Below are positions 1-5,081 of a stretch of 5,299 nt of DNA, in pieces. Made by a program: the position numbers and the translations under genes. Numbering within the stretch: the stretch's first letter is position 1; each line of letters begins with the position of its first letter. Below the pieces are notes generated by a model. It was not told where the DNA came from. It did no database searches and was given only the letters and a program-made list of their open reading frames with translations. This DNA comes from JBPCIX01 sp051005875. Its GTDB lineage: Bacteria > Actinomycetota > CADDZG01 > JAHWKV01. The stretch lies in contig JBPCIX010000076.1 in assembly GCA_051005875.1 (NCBI GenBank), positions 1-5,299 of the forward strand, in the 5' to 3' direction.

Positions 1-1010
1 AGCCCGGTACCTCCGTGGGTGCGGGTATTTGATGAGTCGGCTTGAGAAAACGAGTCAAACAGGCGCGGGACGAAATCAGGAGCGATACCAACCCCCGTGT
101 CGGTCACTTCGAAGCGAACTATAAACTCGTGTGGGTTCGCCGCGGCGAGTCCGACCCTCACCACAACCTCTCCCGTTTCAGTGAACTTGATGGCATTGCC
201 CACGAGATTTATGAGTACCTGCCGGAGCCGCCCGGGATCGCCTCTTACGGTAGTGGGCACTTCCGGGCGGACGATCGTGTTGAGCTCCAGCCCCTTGAAA
301 TTTGCTTGCGCCGCCAGGAGGTCTGCCGCCTCCTTGACCGCGGTCCGCAGGTCGAAGTCGAGAATCTTCAGCTTCAGTTTGCCCGCCTCGATTTTGGAGA
401 AATCCAGAATGTCGTTGATGATAGTGAGGAGGGCCTCGCCCGAAAAGCGGACGGTCTCCGCGTATTCGCGTTGGTCTGGGTCGAGTTCGGTGTCGAGCAG
501 CATCCCCGTCATCCCGATCACGCCGTTCATGGGGGTCCGGATTTCGTGGCTCATGGTTGTGAGAAACTCGGACTTCAAGCGGCTGGTCTCCAGCGCCTGG
601 TCGCGCGCTGCTTCCAACGCCACCTCCAGAAGTTTTCGGTACTTGATGTCACGCGCGATGGTCGCAGCGCCGATGACGGCGCCGTTTTTGTCCCTGATGG
701 GTGAGATCGTGAGTGATACCGGTACCACGGTGCCGTCCTTGCGAAGACGTTCGGTATCCAAGCGGTCGACCCGCTCACCCTTTTCGCTGCGAAGGAGAAT
801 CTCTTTGACCTCGCCGGGGCGGTCCGGCGGCACCAGCATCGAGATCGGTTTGCCGACGATCTCCTCGGCGGTATAGCCGTACAGCTTCTCCGCTCCGAGG
901 TTCCAGGTGCGGATCGCTCCGTCGAGTTCATTGCTGTGGATAGCGTCGTCACTCGAATCTACGATCGTCGCCAAATGCGCTTGCATCTGTGCCGGGTCCA
1001 TCTTTGTCAC
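1..1010 (-). CDS. PAS-domain sensor histidine kinase, C-terminus cut by the window edge
   Basis: This is a sensor kinase that autophosphorylates on His and passes the phosphate to a response regulator. Reading leftwards from 1010 gives about 336 residues without a stop. Residues ~5-125 form a PAS domain (VDSSDDAIHS, then GYTAEEIVGKPI, then the RKDGTVVPV strand). The HisKA dimerisation helix carries the H-box SHEIRTPMNG with the phospho-acceptor His155 (codon 548-546). The HATPase domain shows the N-box (INLVGNAIKF, Asn268 and Asn272), the G1 box DTGVGI at 304-309, the F-box (LFDSFSQAD) and the first residues of the G2 box (GGTGL) at the edge. No membrane segment or signal peptide is visible, so it is probably cytosolic. 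A GGGAGGT Shine-Dalgarno at 1027-1021 sits 10 nt before GTG 1010 and 7 nt before an in-frame TTG at 1013; ATG 1001 is a third option. The H-box and F-box wording is typical of hybrid kinases that carry receiver domains further on, which cannot be seen here. The gene is divergent from the Ser/Thr kinase. Confidence 0.93.
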   Translation of the reverse strand, partial: MTKMDPAQMQAHLATIVDSSDDAIHSNELDGAIRTWNLGAEKLYGYTAEEIVGKPISMLVPPDRPGEVKEILLRSEKGERVDRLDTERLRKDGTVVPVSLTISPIRDKNGAVIGAATIARDIKYRKLLEVALEAARDQALETSRLKSEFLTTMSHEIRTPMNGVIGMTGMLLDTELDPDQREYAETVRFSGEALLTIINDILDFSKIEAGKLKLKILDFDLRTAVKEAADLLAAQANFKGLELNTIVRPEVPTTVRGDPGRLRQVLINLVGNAIKFTETGEVVVRVGLAAANPHEFIVRFEVTDTGVGIAPDFVPRLFDSFSQADSSNTRTHGGTG

Positions 1011-1020
1011 CAATCCGAAC

Positions 1021-1027
1021 ACCTCCC
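1021..1027 (-). promoter_or_regulatory. Shine-Dalgarno of the histidine kinase
   Basis: The minus strand reads GGGAGGT, a near-complete anti-16S match. It lies 10 nt before GTG 1010, 7 nt before TTG 1013 and 19 nt before ATG 1001. It therefore favours the GTG or TTG start over the ATG. Confidence 0.6.
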
Positions 1028-1205
1028 TTGGGATAGAAACTATTTCAGCCTCGGTCTCAGGGACCTGCCTGTAATTTTCACATTTTCCGAATTTTAAATC
1101 GGTCCCAATCTCATCGGCCTTGAGTCCAGTCTGGGAAATAGCGCGAGTACCGAGAGCCTCCAGGCGCTGCTCGGATTGGAGTCCCTCGCATCGCCTCGGA
1201 ACTGG

Positions 1206-1246
1206 CGGGGCCGGCCCGAAAGGCCTTTCGGCTAAAGAAAGCCCCG
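1206..1246. repeat. Perfect 16-bp palindrome nested in outer inverted repeats
   Basis: CCGAAAGGCCTTTCGG at 1216-1231 is its own reverse complement. Outside it, CGGGGC (1206-1211) pairs with GCCCCG (1241-1246). Either strand could form an extended hairpin in the 5' region of the Ser/Thr kinase gene, or the DNA could be a dimeric repressor site. There is no following T-run, so it does not look like a classic intrinsic terminator. Confidence 0.55.
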
Positions 1247-1313
1247 GCCTTTGCCGACATTCAAAAGAAGAGCATTCCGATCCTCAAGAAGGGGGCTATG
1301 TGTGGATCCGGCA

Positions 1314-2123
1314 ATGACTTCAACCCAAGCCAATTTTGCCCCGAAGGCGCTAGAAGCAGCCTTGCTTGTTAAGGGGCGGTACGACTGCCACCGGCTCATT
1401 AAAGGGGGGCCGGGAGTTGAGACCTACCTGGCCAGGGATCTGGAAAGATCCGGGCAGCCTGTTGTCGTCAAGCTCCTTCAAACGGACAAGGTGGCGCCGG
1501 CGGTGCGCGTCCGTTTGCAGCATGAGGCGTCGGTTCTGGCGCGCCTCGGCCACGGCTCATTCACCCCTCTGCTCGACTACGGGAGCGATTCAGATTTCGT
1601 TTACCTCGTCCAGCCTTTCCGGCCGGGACGCAACCTTGCCGAGCAAATTCTTGAGGGCCCCCTTTGCGCTGAAAGTACTTTATCGGTGGGCTGCGACCTT
1701 ATGCAGGCGCTGCAAAATGCACATGAGCTCGGGATTCTGCACCGGGATGTAAAACCCAGCAACATCATCGTGGAAGGTCAGGATTCCATTGTTGGCGCGC
1801 ACCTGGTGGACTTCGGGCTGGCTTTGACCGCCTCGCTGGACGCAACTCTGAGTGACCAGGCCGTGGGCACCGCTCGCTACATGGCGCCGGAGCAATCGGG
1901 GGTTGTCGATGCAACTGTAGACGAGAGAGCAGATCTTTATTCAGTGGGGGTGGTGCTTTACGAGTGTTTGGCCGGCCGGCTAGGCCGCGACAGTCCGCGG
2001 AGTGTCGAAGGGGCCGTCCTATCGCTCTGCGACCTTGTCAAGAAATATGGGGATGAGATCGATCGCCTTCATGTTGAGTTCGTCTCTACTTGCTCCGTCG
2101 CAATCGAGAGCGATAACCTTTGA
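1314..2123 (+). CDS. Hanks-type Ser/Thr protein kinase, truncated in the C-lobe
   Basis: The protein transfers phosphate from ATP to Ser/Thr. Counting from ATG 1314 (269 aa), it has a glycine loop of the divergent KGGPGVETYLARD type (30-42), Lys53 (VVVK), the helix-C Glu71, the catalytic loop HRDVKPSN (143-150: Asp145, Lys147, Asn150), DFG 166-168, the APE motif 191-193 and the subdomain IX Asp207 (DLYSVGVVLYE). After about residue 222 (CLAGR) kinase homology ends. Subdomains X-XI, with the conserved C-lobe Arg, are missing. Residues 236-269 are encoded opposite the end of the phosphoesterase gene and look like chance coding. All catalytic residues are present, but a C-lobe without helices G-I is unlikely to fold. 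Kinases with this loop type are often the N-terminal part of very large kinase-AAA-GAF-histidine kinase proteins, so much more may be lost. GTG 1302, 6 nt after GGGGG, is an alternative start; a TTG at 1251 extends the frame further. Confidence 0.85.
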   Translation: MTSTQANFAPKALEAALLVKGRYDCHRLIKGGPGVETYLARDLERSGQPVVVKLLQTDKVAPAVRVRLQHEASVLARLGHGSFTPLLDYGSDSDFVYLVQPFRPGRNLAEQILEGPLCAESTLSVGCDLMQALQNAHELGILHRDVKPSNIIVEGQDSIVGAHLVDFGLALTASLDATLSDQAVGTARYMAPEQSGVVDATVDERADLYSVGVVLYECLAGRLGRDSPRSVEGAVLSLCDLVKKYGDEIDRLHVEFVSTCSVAIESDNL

Positions 2124-2783
2124 GAGATATCCCTCCCGCCATTCAATTTCGAGTTCGTACGCGCGGTGGTAGTGAGCCTGCAGACAGAGACGCGGTTTGA
2201 CTGCCTTGACCACAACGTCAAGGGCTTGTCGGTTCGCCTGTGTCTGAGGGTTCTCCTCGATAGGAAATGGCAGGACAACTGATGCAGGAGCGTCGTGAGC
2301 GACTAGCACGTCCACCTCTCCACCGGAAAGCGCTCGATCGATATCGCGTTGTGCAATGAATTCTTGCCGCCACCATGAAGCCCCGACGATTCGCCGTGGC
2401 TTGTCGATGGAGTAGGCACCGCCCATCGCGAGAAAATCCAAACCACTCCATCGCCAACGGAGGCCGCGCGGGAGATAGGTGATTCGCGGAGCTATTTCGA
2501 ACGGAGCTTCAGCAGTAAGCGCGCCTATCCGGTCAAGTTCGTCGAAGTTCTCATGGTTGCCGTCGATGAAGAAGAGGGTTACATCAGCGTCTTCGAGTTC
2601 CTTGCTGACTGTTTCTAAGAATCGAGCGCCGCCGGGCGTGTGGGGCCAGTAGCCGAAGTCGCCCAATTGAAGGATCGTGGAGACGCCTGCTTCTACTGCC
2701 TTCTGGATTACGCGTTTGGTCCAAGCAAGATTTCCATGCAGATCGCCCACCGCGAAAATGCGAGTGACATCTTGATCAGTCAC
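2019..2783 (-). CDS. Calcineurin-like metallophosphoesterase
   Basis: This is a full-length 254-aa binuclear-metal phosphoesterase. All family metal ligands are visible: GDLHGN (Asp14, His16), GDFGYW (Asp42), GNHE (Asn76, His77), the AHDAP histidine (His163) and the C-terminal HYH (His204, His206). The family includes phosphodiesterases, diadenosine-polyphosphate hydrolases and protein phosphatases; the substrate cannot be read from sequence. There is no signal peptide, so it is cytosolic. The GTG start at 2783 overlaps the stop of the HEPN gene by 8 nt, and no Shine-Dalgarno is visible, which suggests translational coupling. It is the third gene of the MNT-HEPN operon, so it may act on the same target, for example removing an AMP or processing HEPN-cut RNA; that is inference. 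Its 3' end overlaps the truncated kinase frame antisense by 105 bp. Confidence 0.9.
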   Translation of the reverse strand: MTDQDVTRIFAVGDLHGNLAWTKRVIQKAVEAGVSTILQLGDFGYWPHTPGGARFLETVSKELEDADVTLFFIDGNHENFDELDRIGALTAEAPFEIAPRITYLPRGLRWRWSGLDFLAMGGAYSIDKPRRIVGASWWRQEFIAQRDIDRALSGGEVDVLVAHDAPASVVLPFPIEENPQTQANRQALDVVVKAVKPRLCLQAHYHRAYELEIEWREGYLSKVIALDCDGASRDELNMKAIDLIPIFLDKVAER

Positions 2784-3216
2784 TCGGCCAGTTTGTTTCT
2801 ACAGACTCGACTATGCCGCGGGCGTGGATGAGATCTGTCTTGATTTCTGCTTGACCAAACAAGGCCACCCCATATTCGGACTTGTTGCGATTTCTACGCA
2901 TTCGCTGAAAGCTCGCCACGTCAGCTTTGAACTTCCCTTTGGAGAGTTCTATCTCGGCATAAGCAACGACGGCGACGTGGGCTCCCAGTTGTTTCTTGGT
3001 TGACCGATAGCCCGAGGCAAGCATGTGTGCTGCCACAGCCTTGCGGGCGGCGTCATATAAAAGGGAGTAGGAGCCGTTGGGATCGAGTCCTGCGATGGCC
3101 TTAGCTGCCTCAAGATGCTTCGTGGCATCGGCCAAGATGATCGCGGCAGCTTTCGGATCCTTCTTGACAGGTTCCAGACGGCCCTCGTTGAGAAGATCTT
3201 TGATTGTTGCGGTCAT
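2776..3216 (-). CDS. HEPN-domain protein, partner of the winged-helix MNT, catalytic His replaced
   Basis: This 146-aa all-helical protein matches HEPN-domain proteins that are paired with MNT nucleotidyltransferases. Residues ~22-65 form the first long helices, with the typical SYSLLYDAARKAVAAHML segment. Residues ~98-140 carry the second pair, with RMRRNRNKSEYG around 105-116. In RNase HEPN toxins this motif is RN-x3-H. Here Arg110 and Asn111 are kept but the His position is Tyr115, so classical metal-independent RNase activity is doubtful. A charged N-terminal extension (1-20) precedes the domain. ATG 3216 overlaps the MNT stop in an ATGA, and its own stop overlaps the phosphoesterase start, so all three genes are likely coupled. 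It could be a regulatory or scaffold HEPN, a substrate-recruiting subunit, or a toxin with a variant active site. Confidence 0.82.
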   Translation of the reverse strand: MTATIKDLLNEGRLEPVKKDPKAAAIILADATKHLEAAKAIAGLDPNGSYSLLYDAARKAVAAHMLASGYRSTKKQLGAHVAVVAYAEIELSKGKFKADVASFQRMRRNRNKSEYGVALFGQAEIKTDLIHARGIVESVETNWPSD

Positions 3217-3797
3217 TTATCTTTCCCAGTGATCGGGACCAGCGGCCCTTCGCGTACCGTCTCTATGAAACCGCCTGTTCCCGTTTTCCATTCTGCTTCG
3301 CTGAGGATCGTTGGATTCACTGCGCTTCCAATCCTGGATTCGGCTTGACGACAGGCCTCGTAGATCATGTCGGGAACAGGATTGCCGATTATCAAGACGT
3401 CGATGTCTCCGGGGGCGGATCCTGATTCGCCGTGATACCGATGCGCCCATGAGCCGAAGATGTATGCGGTCTTGATTCCTTTGATATCTGCAATCGCTTC
3501 GGCCAGCACTGCTTGGGGGCCGAAAGACTTGAGAAGCATGCCGCTCAGCTCTGCGAAGTAGGGAAGATCGCGGTTGGCGCGAACGAGCCTGACATTGCCC
3601 ACTCGGTCGGAGATGACCAAGCCTGCTTCGTCCAGCCGTTCGACTTCGCGATGAATGGTCGGCATGGGCGAGCCCGTCTTCCGGGTTAGGTCCGCCAGAG
3701 AAAGCGCCTTGTCTGGGTGCAGGTAGAGCTCGGCCAAGAGGCGGGCCTGAAGATCCGACCTAAATATAGGCAGGAGCGGGGGAGCCTTAGGTTTCAT
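3213..3797 (-). CDS. Winged-helix / MNT nucleotidyltransferase fusion
   Basis: The protein is 194 aa. Residues ~14-75 are a winged helix-turn-helix (LADLTRKTGSPMPTIHREVERLDEAGLV, then a wing to LVRAN) of the ArsR/MarR-like type. Residues ~95-165 are a minimal nucleotidyltransferase with the GS motif (FGSWAHR, Gly115-Ser116) and the metal-binding Asp131-Ile-Asp133. The active site looks intact, so it could transfer AMP or another NMP. In characterised type VII toxin-antitoxin pairs the MNT antitoxin AMPylates its HEPN toxin. The DNA-binding domain suggests that this one also represses its own operon, through the inverted repeat in its promoter. I chose ATG 3797 because it lies exactly at the predicted +1; in-frame ATG 3815 lies inside the promoter. 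The frame stays open upstream to 4130, but that part crosses the promoter and looks like a gene remnant. The stop overlaps the HEPN start by 4 nt. Confidence 0.88.
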   Translation of the reverse strand: MKPKAPPLLPIFRSDLQARLLAELYLHPDKALSLADLTRKTGSPMPTIHREVERLDEAGLVISDRVGNVRLVRANRDLPYFAELSGMLLKSFGPQAVLAEAIADIKGIKTAYIFGSWAHRYHGESGSAPGDIDVLIIGNPVPDMIYEACRQAESRIGSAVNPTILSEAEWKTGTGGFIETVREGPLVPITGKDK

Positions 3798-3803
3798 AAA
3801 CTG

Positions 3804-3832
3804 AATATACATTCCGGTTATCGGAATATCAA
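3804..3832 (-). promoter_or_regulatory. Promoter of the MNT-HEPN-phosphoesterase operon, leaderless
   Basis: On the minus strand the -35 is TTGATA (3832-3827) and the -10 is TATATT (3809-3804). Each matches the sigma-70 consensus at 5 of 6 positions, with a 17-nt spacer. Six bases follow the -10 before ATG 3797, so the expected +1 is the A of the start codon. No Shine-Dalgarno is present. Confidence 0.72.
3811..3827. promoter_or_regulatory. Inverted-repeat operator inside the promoter spacer
   Basis: ATTCCG (3811-3816) and CGGAAT (3822-3827) form a perfect 6-bp inverted repeat with a 5-nt centre. It fills the spacer between -35 and -10, where a bound dimer would block RNA polymerase. The winged-helix domain of the first gene is the obvious candidate ligand; that link is inference. 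Confidence 0.6.
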
Positions 3833-3877
3833 GTACGATCTGGGTCGAGTACCTTTGGGGTTTCACACCGGAGGCGC

Positions 3878-4079
3878 TTATAGCGGGTGCATCAGGGTCC
3901 GCCCAATTTCTTGAGCGCTTTCCAGGATCCCTTCCGTGAATGAGGCTGCACCATGGAGCGCTTCTGCTCCTGGGCAACGAGTTGTACGAGCCGAGCACCG
4001 GCCGGCCCAGGTTAGCCGAGAGTACTTCCACCGATTTATCCCCCAGCCCCTCAAGGAATGCGTTAATGAGCGGGACCAC
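3878..4079 (-). pseudogene. Probable frameshifted gene remnant, function unknown
   Basis: The stretch between the two HEPN/MNT loci has no intact gene, but protein-like sequence switches frame within it. From GTG 4079 one frame reads VVPLINAFLEGLGDKSVEV and continues through LSANLGRPVLGSYNSLP, then becomes unconvincing at about 3975. From there the +1 frame reads GAEALHGAASFTEG and ILESAQEIGRTLMHPL to a TAA at 3878. Both halves have the amphipathic, balanced composition of real protein, and the alternative frames do not. One indel near 3960-3980 would join them. No Shine-Dalgarno is seen before 4079. I do not recognise the family. It may be a lost member of the neighbouring operon, or chance. 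Confidence 0.35.
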
Positions 4080-4150
4080 GGCTGTTTGCTGGTTCTTACG
4101 CGCCGGGACGGCGGGCGAGGCCAGGACCAAATTTCAATAAGCCCGGGTGC

Positions 4151-4480
4151 TTATCGTGGGATTGGCCCAAGACGCTGACGCAAGTCTTTCAGGTCGGCAG
4201 CTGTCTCGTGCCAGACTCGATCATCGTTGATCTCGGAGAGGAGGCGGTGAGCTAGAAAATTTCGGTATCCCCAAAGAGAAGCCCAAGGGTCTAGGCCAAG
4301 ATCATCATCAGACGCGTCGCAGTAGCGTTTCGCACATTCGCCGGCCACAATCCAAAGACGCTGAAAGGCGAGCCTTGTGGCAAAATTTGTGTCGTAATTC
4401 GCCTTCCCGGCTCCGAGCAGCCGCTCCAAGTGGGCCAGAACGCCGGCTAATTCGGCGAGGTGGGCCTCGCCTTCGGTCAC
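4151..4480 (-). CDS. HepT-like (DUF86) HEPN RNase toxin
   Basis: This 109-aa helical protein has the HepT layout. A first helix pair (residues ~5-53) includes TRLAFQRLWIVAGECAKRY. The diagnostic segment PWASLWGYRNFLAHRLL follows (65-81), and the C-terminus ends VWHETAADLKDLRQRL. The RNase motif RN-x3-H is intact (Arg73, Asn74, His78). HepT toxins cut RNA, with tRNA a known target. In the characterised HepT proteins the motif is R-x4-H-x-Y and the Tyr is AMPylated by MntA to silence the toxin. Here that position is Leu80, so modification at that site is impossible. The start is GTG 4480; its stop-start overlap (GTGA) with the upstream antitoxin-like gene indicates coupled translation. The length is at the short end of the usual range for the family. 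Confidence 0.85.
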   Translation of the reverse strand: MTEGEAHLAELAGVLAHLERLLGAGKANYDTNFATRLAFQRLWIVAGECAKRYCDASDDDLGLDPWASLWGYRNFLAHRLLSEINDDRVWHETAADLKDLRQRLGPIPR

Positions 4481-4749
4481 AAAAGTTTGGTTTTGAGTGT
4501 CCCGGATGCAGGGCTGTCGTCCGTTATGACCCGGGGGGCGGCGCCGATGACCTTCTTTACGTCAGTTATGAAGCCTAGAACTTCCCGATAGGTTGGATCT
4601 TCGTCCACGTGAACAACTAGCGTTCCGTCGTTGGCTAGGCTCACGTCGCTCAAAGCATGACTCTTGGCCGCGGCCAGCACAGCCTGGCGGGCCTTACGCA
4701 CCTGTTCGGCTGAAGCTTCTGGTTCTAGATCCGTAGCGGTTCGTTGCAT
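4477..4749 (-). CDS. Degenerate MNT-like antitoxin lacking the catalytic motif
   Basis: The protein is 90 aa from ATG 4749. Residues ~15-35 form a helix like that preceding the MNT core (AEQVRKARQAVLAAAKSHAL). DVSL then leads, across a very short turn, directly into the strand TLVVHVD, where a real MNT would have FGSxARG, about ten residues, then DxD. Residues 53-78 resemble the MNT C-terminal half (TYREVLGFITDVKKVIG, then PRVITDD). The fold therefore appears to be a shortened MNT with the GS and both Asp residues gone. It probably neutralises the adjacent HEPN by binding rather than by AMPylation; this is inference. The frame is open up to 4884, but the upstream part crosses the Shine-Dalgarno and promoter and reads as noise. 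The assignment rests on position beside HepT and on pattern similarity. Confidence 0.7.
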   Translation of the reverse strand: MQRTATDLEPEASAEQVRKARQAVLAAAKSHALSDVSLANDGTLVVHVDEDPTYREVLGFITDVKKVIGAAPRVITDDSPASGTLKTKLL

Positions 4750-4764
4750 GTTCCATAATTCTAG

Positions 4765-4771
4765 ACCTCCC
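4765..4771 (-). promoter_or_regulatory. Shine-Dalgarno with unusual spacing before the MNT-like gene
   Basis: The minus strand reads GGGAGGT. It is 15 nt before the chosen ATG 4749, which is long, but only 8 nt before ATG 4756, which is in another frame and opens a 20-codon reading frame ending at 4694. No other in-frame start lies closer to the site. Confidence 0.5.
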
Positions 4772-4781
4772 AAGGTTGGCC

Positions 4782-4811
4782 AGCATAGGATCCTAGTCAA
4801 AACGTGAGCAA
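4782..4811 (-). promoter_or_regulatory. Possible promoter of the second HEPN/MNT pair
   Basis: On the minus strand, TTGCTC (4811-4806) and TATGCT (4787-4782) are separated by 18 nt, each matching consensus at 4 of 6 positions. The predicted +1 would fall near 4775, leaving a short leader with the Shine-Dalgarno. The match is weak and could be chance. Confidence 0.3.
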
Positions 4812-4875
4812 AGGGTGCTCTAATCCGATTCAGCAGTCCGCAGAAAGTCCGCGGACGGCGGCCAAAAGGGGCATA

Positions 4876-4904
4876 TTGAGGCATAGCTATGCGCGGTATA
4901 AAAT
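4876..4904 (+). promoter_or_regulatory. Possible plus-strand promoter containing a 12-bp palindrome
   Basis: TTGAGG (4876-4881) and TAAAAT (4899-4904, 5 of 6 to consensus) have a 17-nt spacer. The perfect palindrome GCATAGCTATGC (4881-4892) lies inside the spacer, as an operator would. The predicted +1 near 4911 lies just before the tRNA-like sequence, so it may drive that RNA. A 12-bp palindrome is expected about once by chance in a window this size, so the case rests on its position. Confidence 0.4.
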
Positions 4905-4924
4905 CCGGGCATCAGGCACGAAAT

Positions 4925-5004
4925 CCCGTGGGCACGCTCAAACGGCCCAGGGGCGATCTGCCCTTACAAGGCAGAAGTCGCTGGTTCCATCCCAGCGAGC
5001 AGGA
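4925..5004 (+). tRNA. Degenerate tRNA-Val(UAC)-like sequence, acceptor stem broken
   Basis: Three arms of a cloverleaf can be folded. The D-arm is CGCTC 4935-4939 with GGGCG 4951-4955, and its loop has GG at 4944-4945. The anticodon arm is CTGCC 4958-4962 with GGCAG 4970-4974, loop CTTACAA, U33 and A37 conserved, anticodon TAC 4965-4967. The variable region is 5 nt, and the T-arm is GCTGG 4980-4984 with CCAGC 4992-4996 and loop TTCCATC. Defects are clear: the T-loop has C where a purine is expected at position 57, there is an extra base between D and anticodon arms, the acceptor stem (4925-4931 with 4997-5003) pairs at only about 4 of 7 positions, and no CCA is encoded. It is probably a tRNA relic, possibly from element integration, or a tRNA-mimicking RNA. 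It lies between two toxin-antitoxin loci. Confidence 0.4.
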
Positions 5005-5053
5005 ACTGCGTCTGGCAGACGACGTCACCTCGGCCAGAATGAACATTCCATGG

Positions 5054-5081
5054 TTGACATCAAGGCATCAGCTACTTTAAG
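5054..5081 (+). promoter_or_regulatory. vapB promoter
   Basis: TTGACA (5054-5059) is a perfect -35. TTTAAG (5076-5081) is a weaker -10 at 16-nt spacing. The +1 would fall at about 5088, within three bases of ATG 5091, and no Shine-Dalgarno precedes that ATG, so the transcript would be essentially leaderless. Confidence 0.5.

Larger units (their letters stand above)
1011..1313. other. Divergent intergenic region between histidine kinase and Ser/Thr kinase
   Basis: This 300-nt stretch must hold the promoters of both divergent genes. It has an AT-rich patch at about 1070-1100, but I could not assign a convincing -35/-10 pair on either strand. It contains the histidine kinase Shine-Dalgarno, a 16-bp palindrome at 1216-1231 and a purine-rich run (AAGAAGGGGG, 1286-1295) just before the kinase start. 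A short plus-strand open frame at 1120-1317 has no recognisable motif and low-complexity composition, and I do not regard it as a gene. Confidence 0.6.

Noticed and set aside
42..876. Plus-strand open frames of 220 and 259 codons.
   Set aside because: They are antisense shadows of the histidine kinase, whose motifs (H, N, G1, F boxes) are unambiguous on the minus strand.
575..952. 125-codon minus-strand frame.
   Set aside because: It is an out-of-frame shadow of the histidine kinase PAS region, rich in Arg/Ser and without motifs.
3798..4130. N-terminal extension of the winged-helix MNT up to 4130 (305 aa in total).
   Set aside because: It crosses a strong promoter and operator just before ATG 3797. 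Its sequence is not protein-like in that frame over the last ~60 codons, and the winged-helix domain begins right after 3797.
1992..4859. 10-bp direct repeat AGTCCGCGGA at 1992-2001 and 4850-4859, resembling a target-site duplication around the toxin-antitoxin block.
   Set aside because: About a dozen 10-mer repeat pairs are expected by chance in 5.3 kb. The copies contain a GC-rich palindrome, and the sequence after the right copy does not resume kinase homology.
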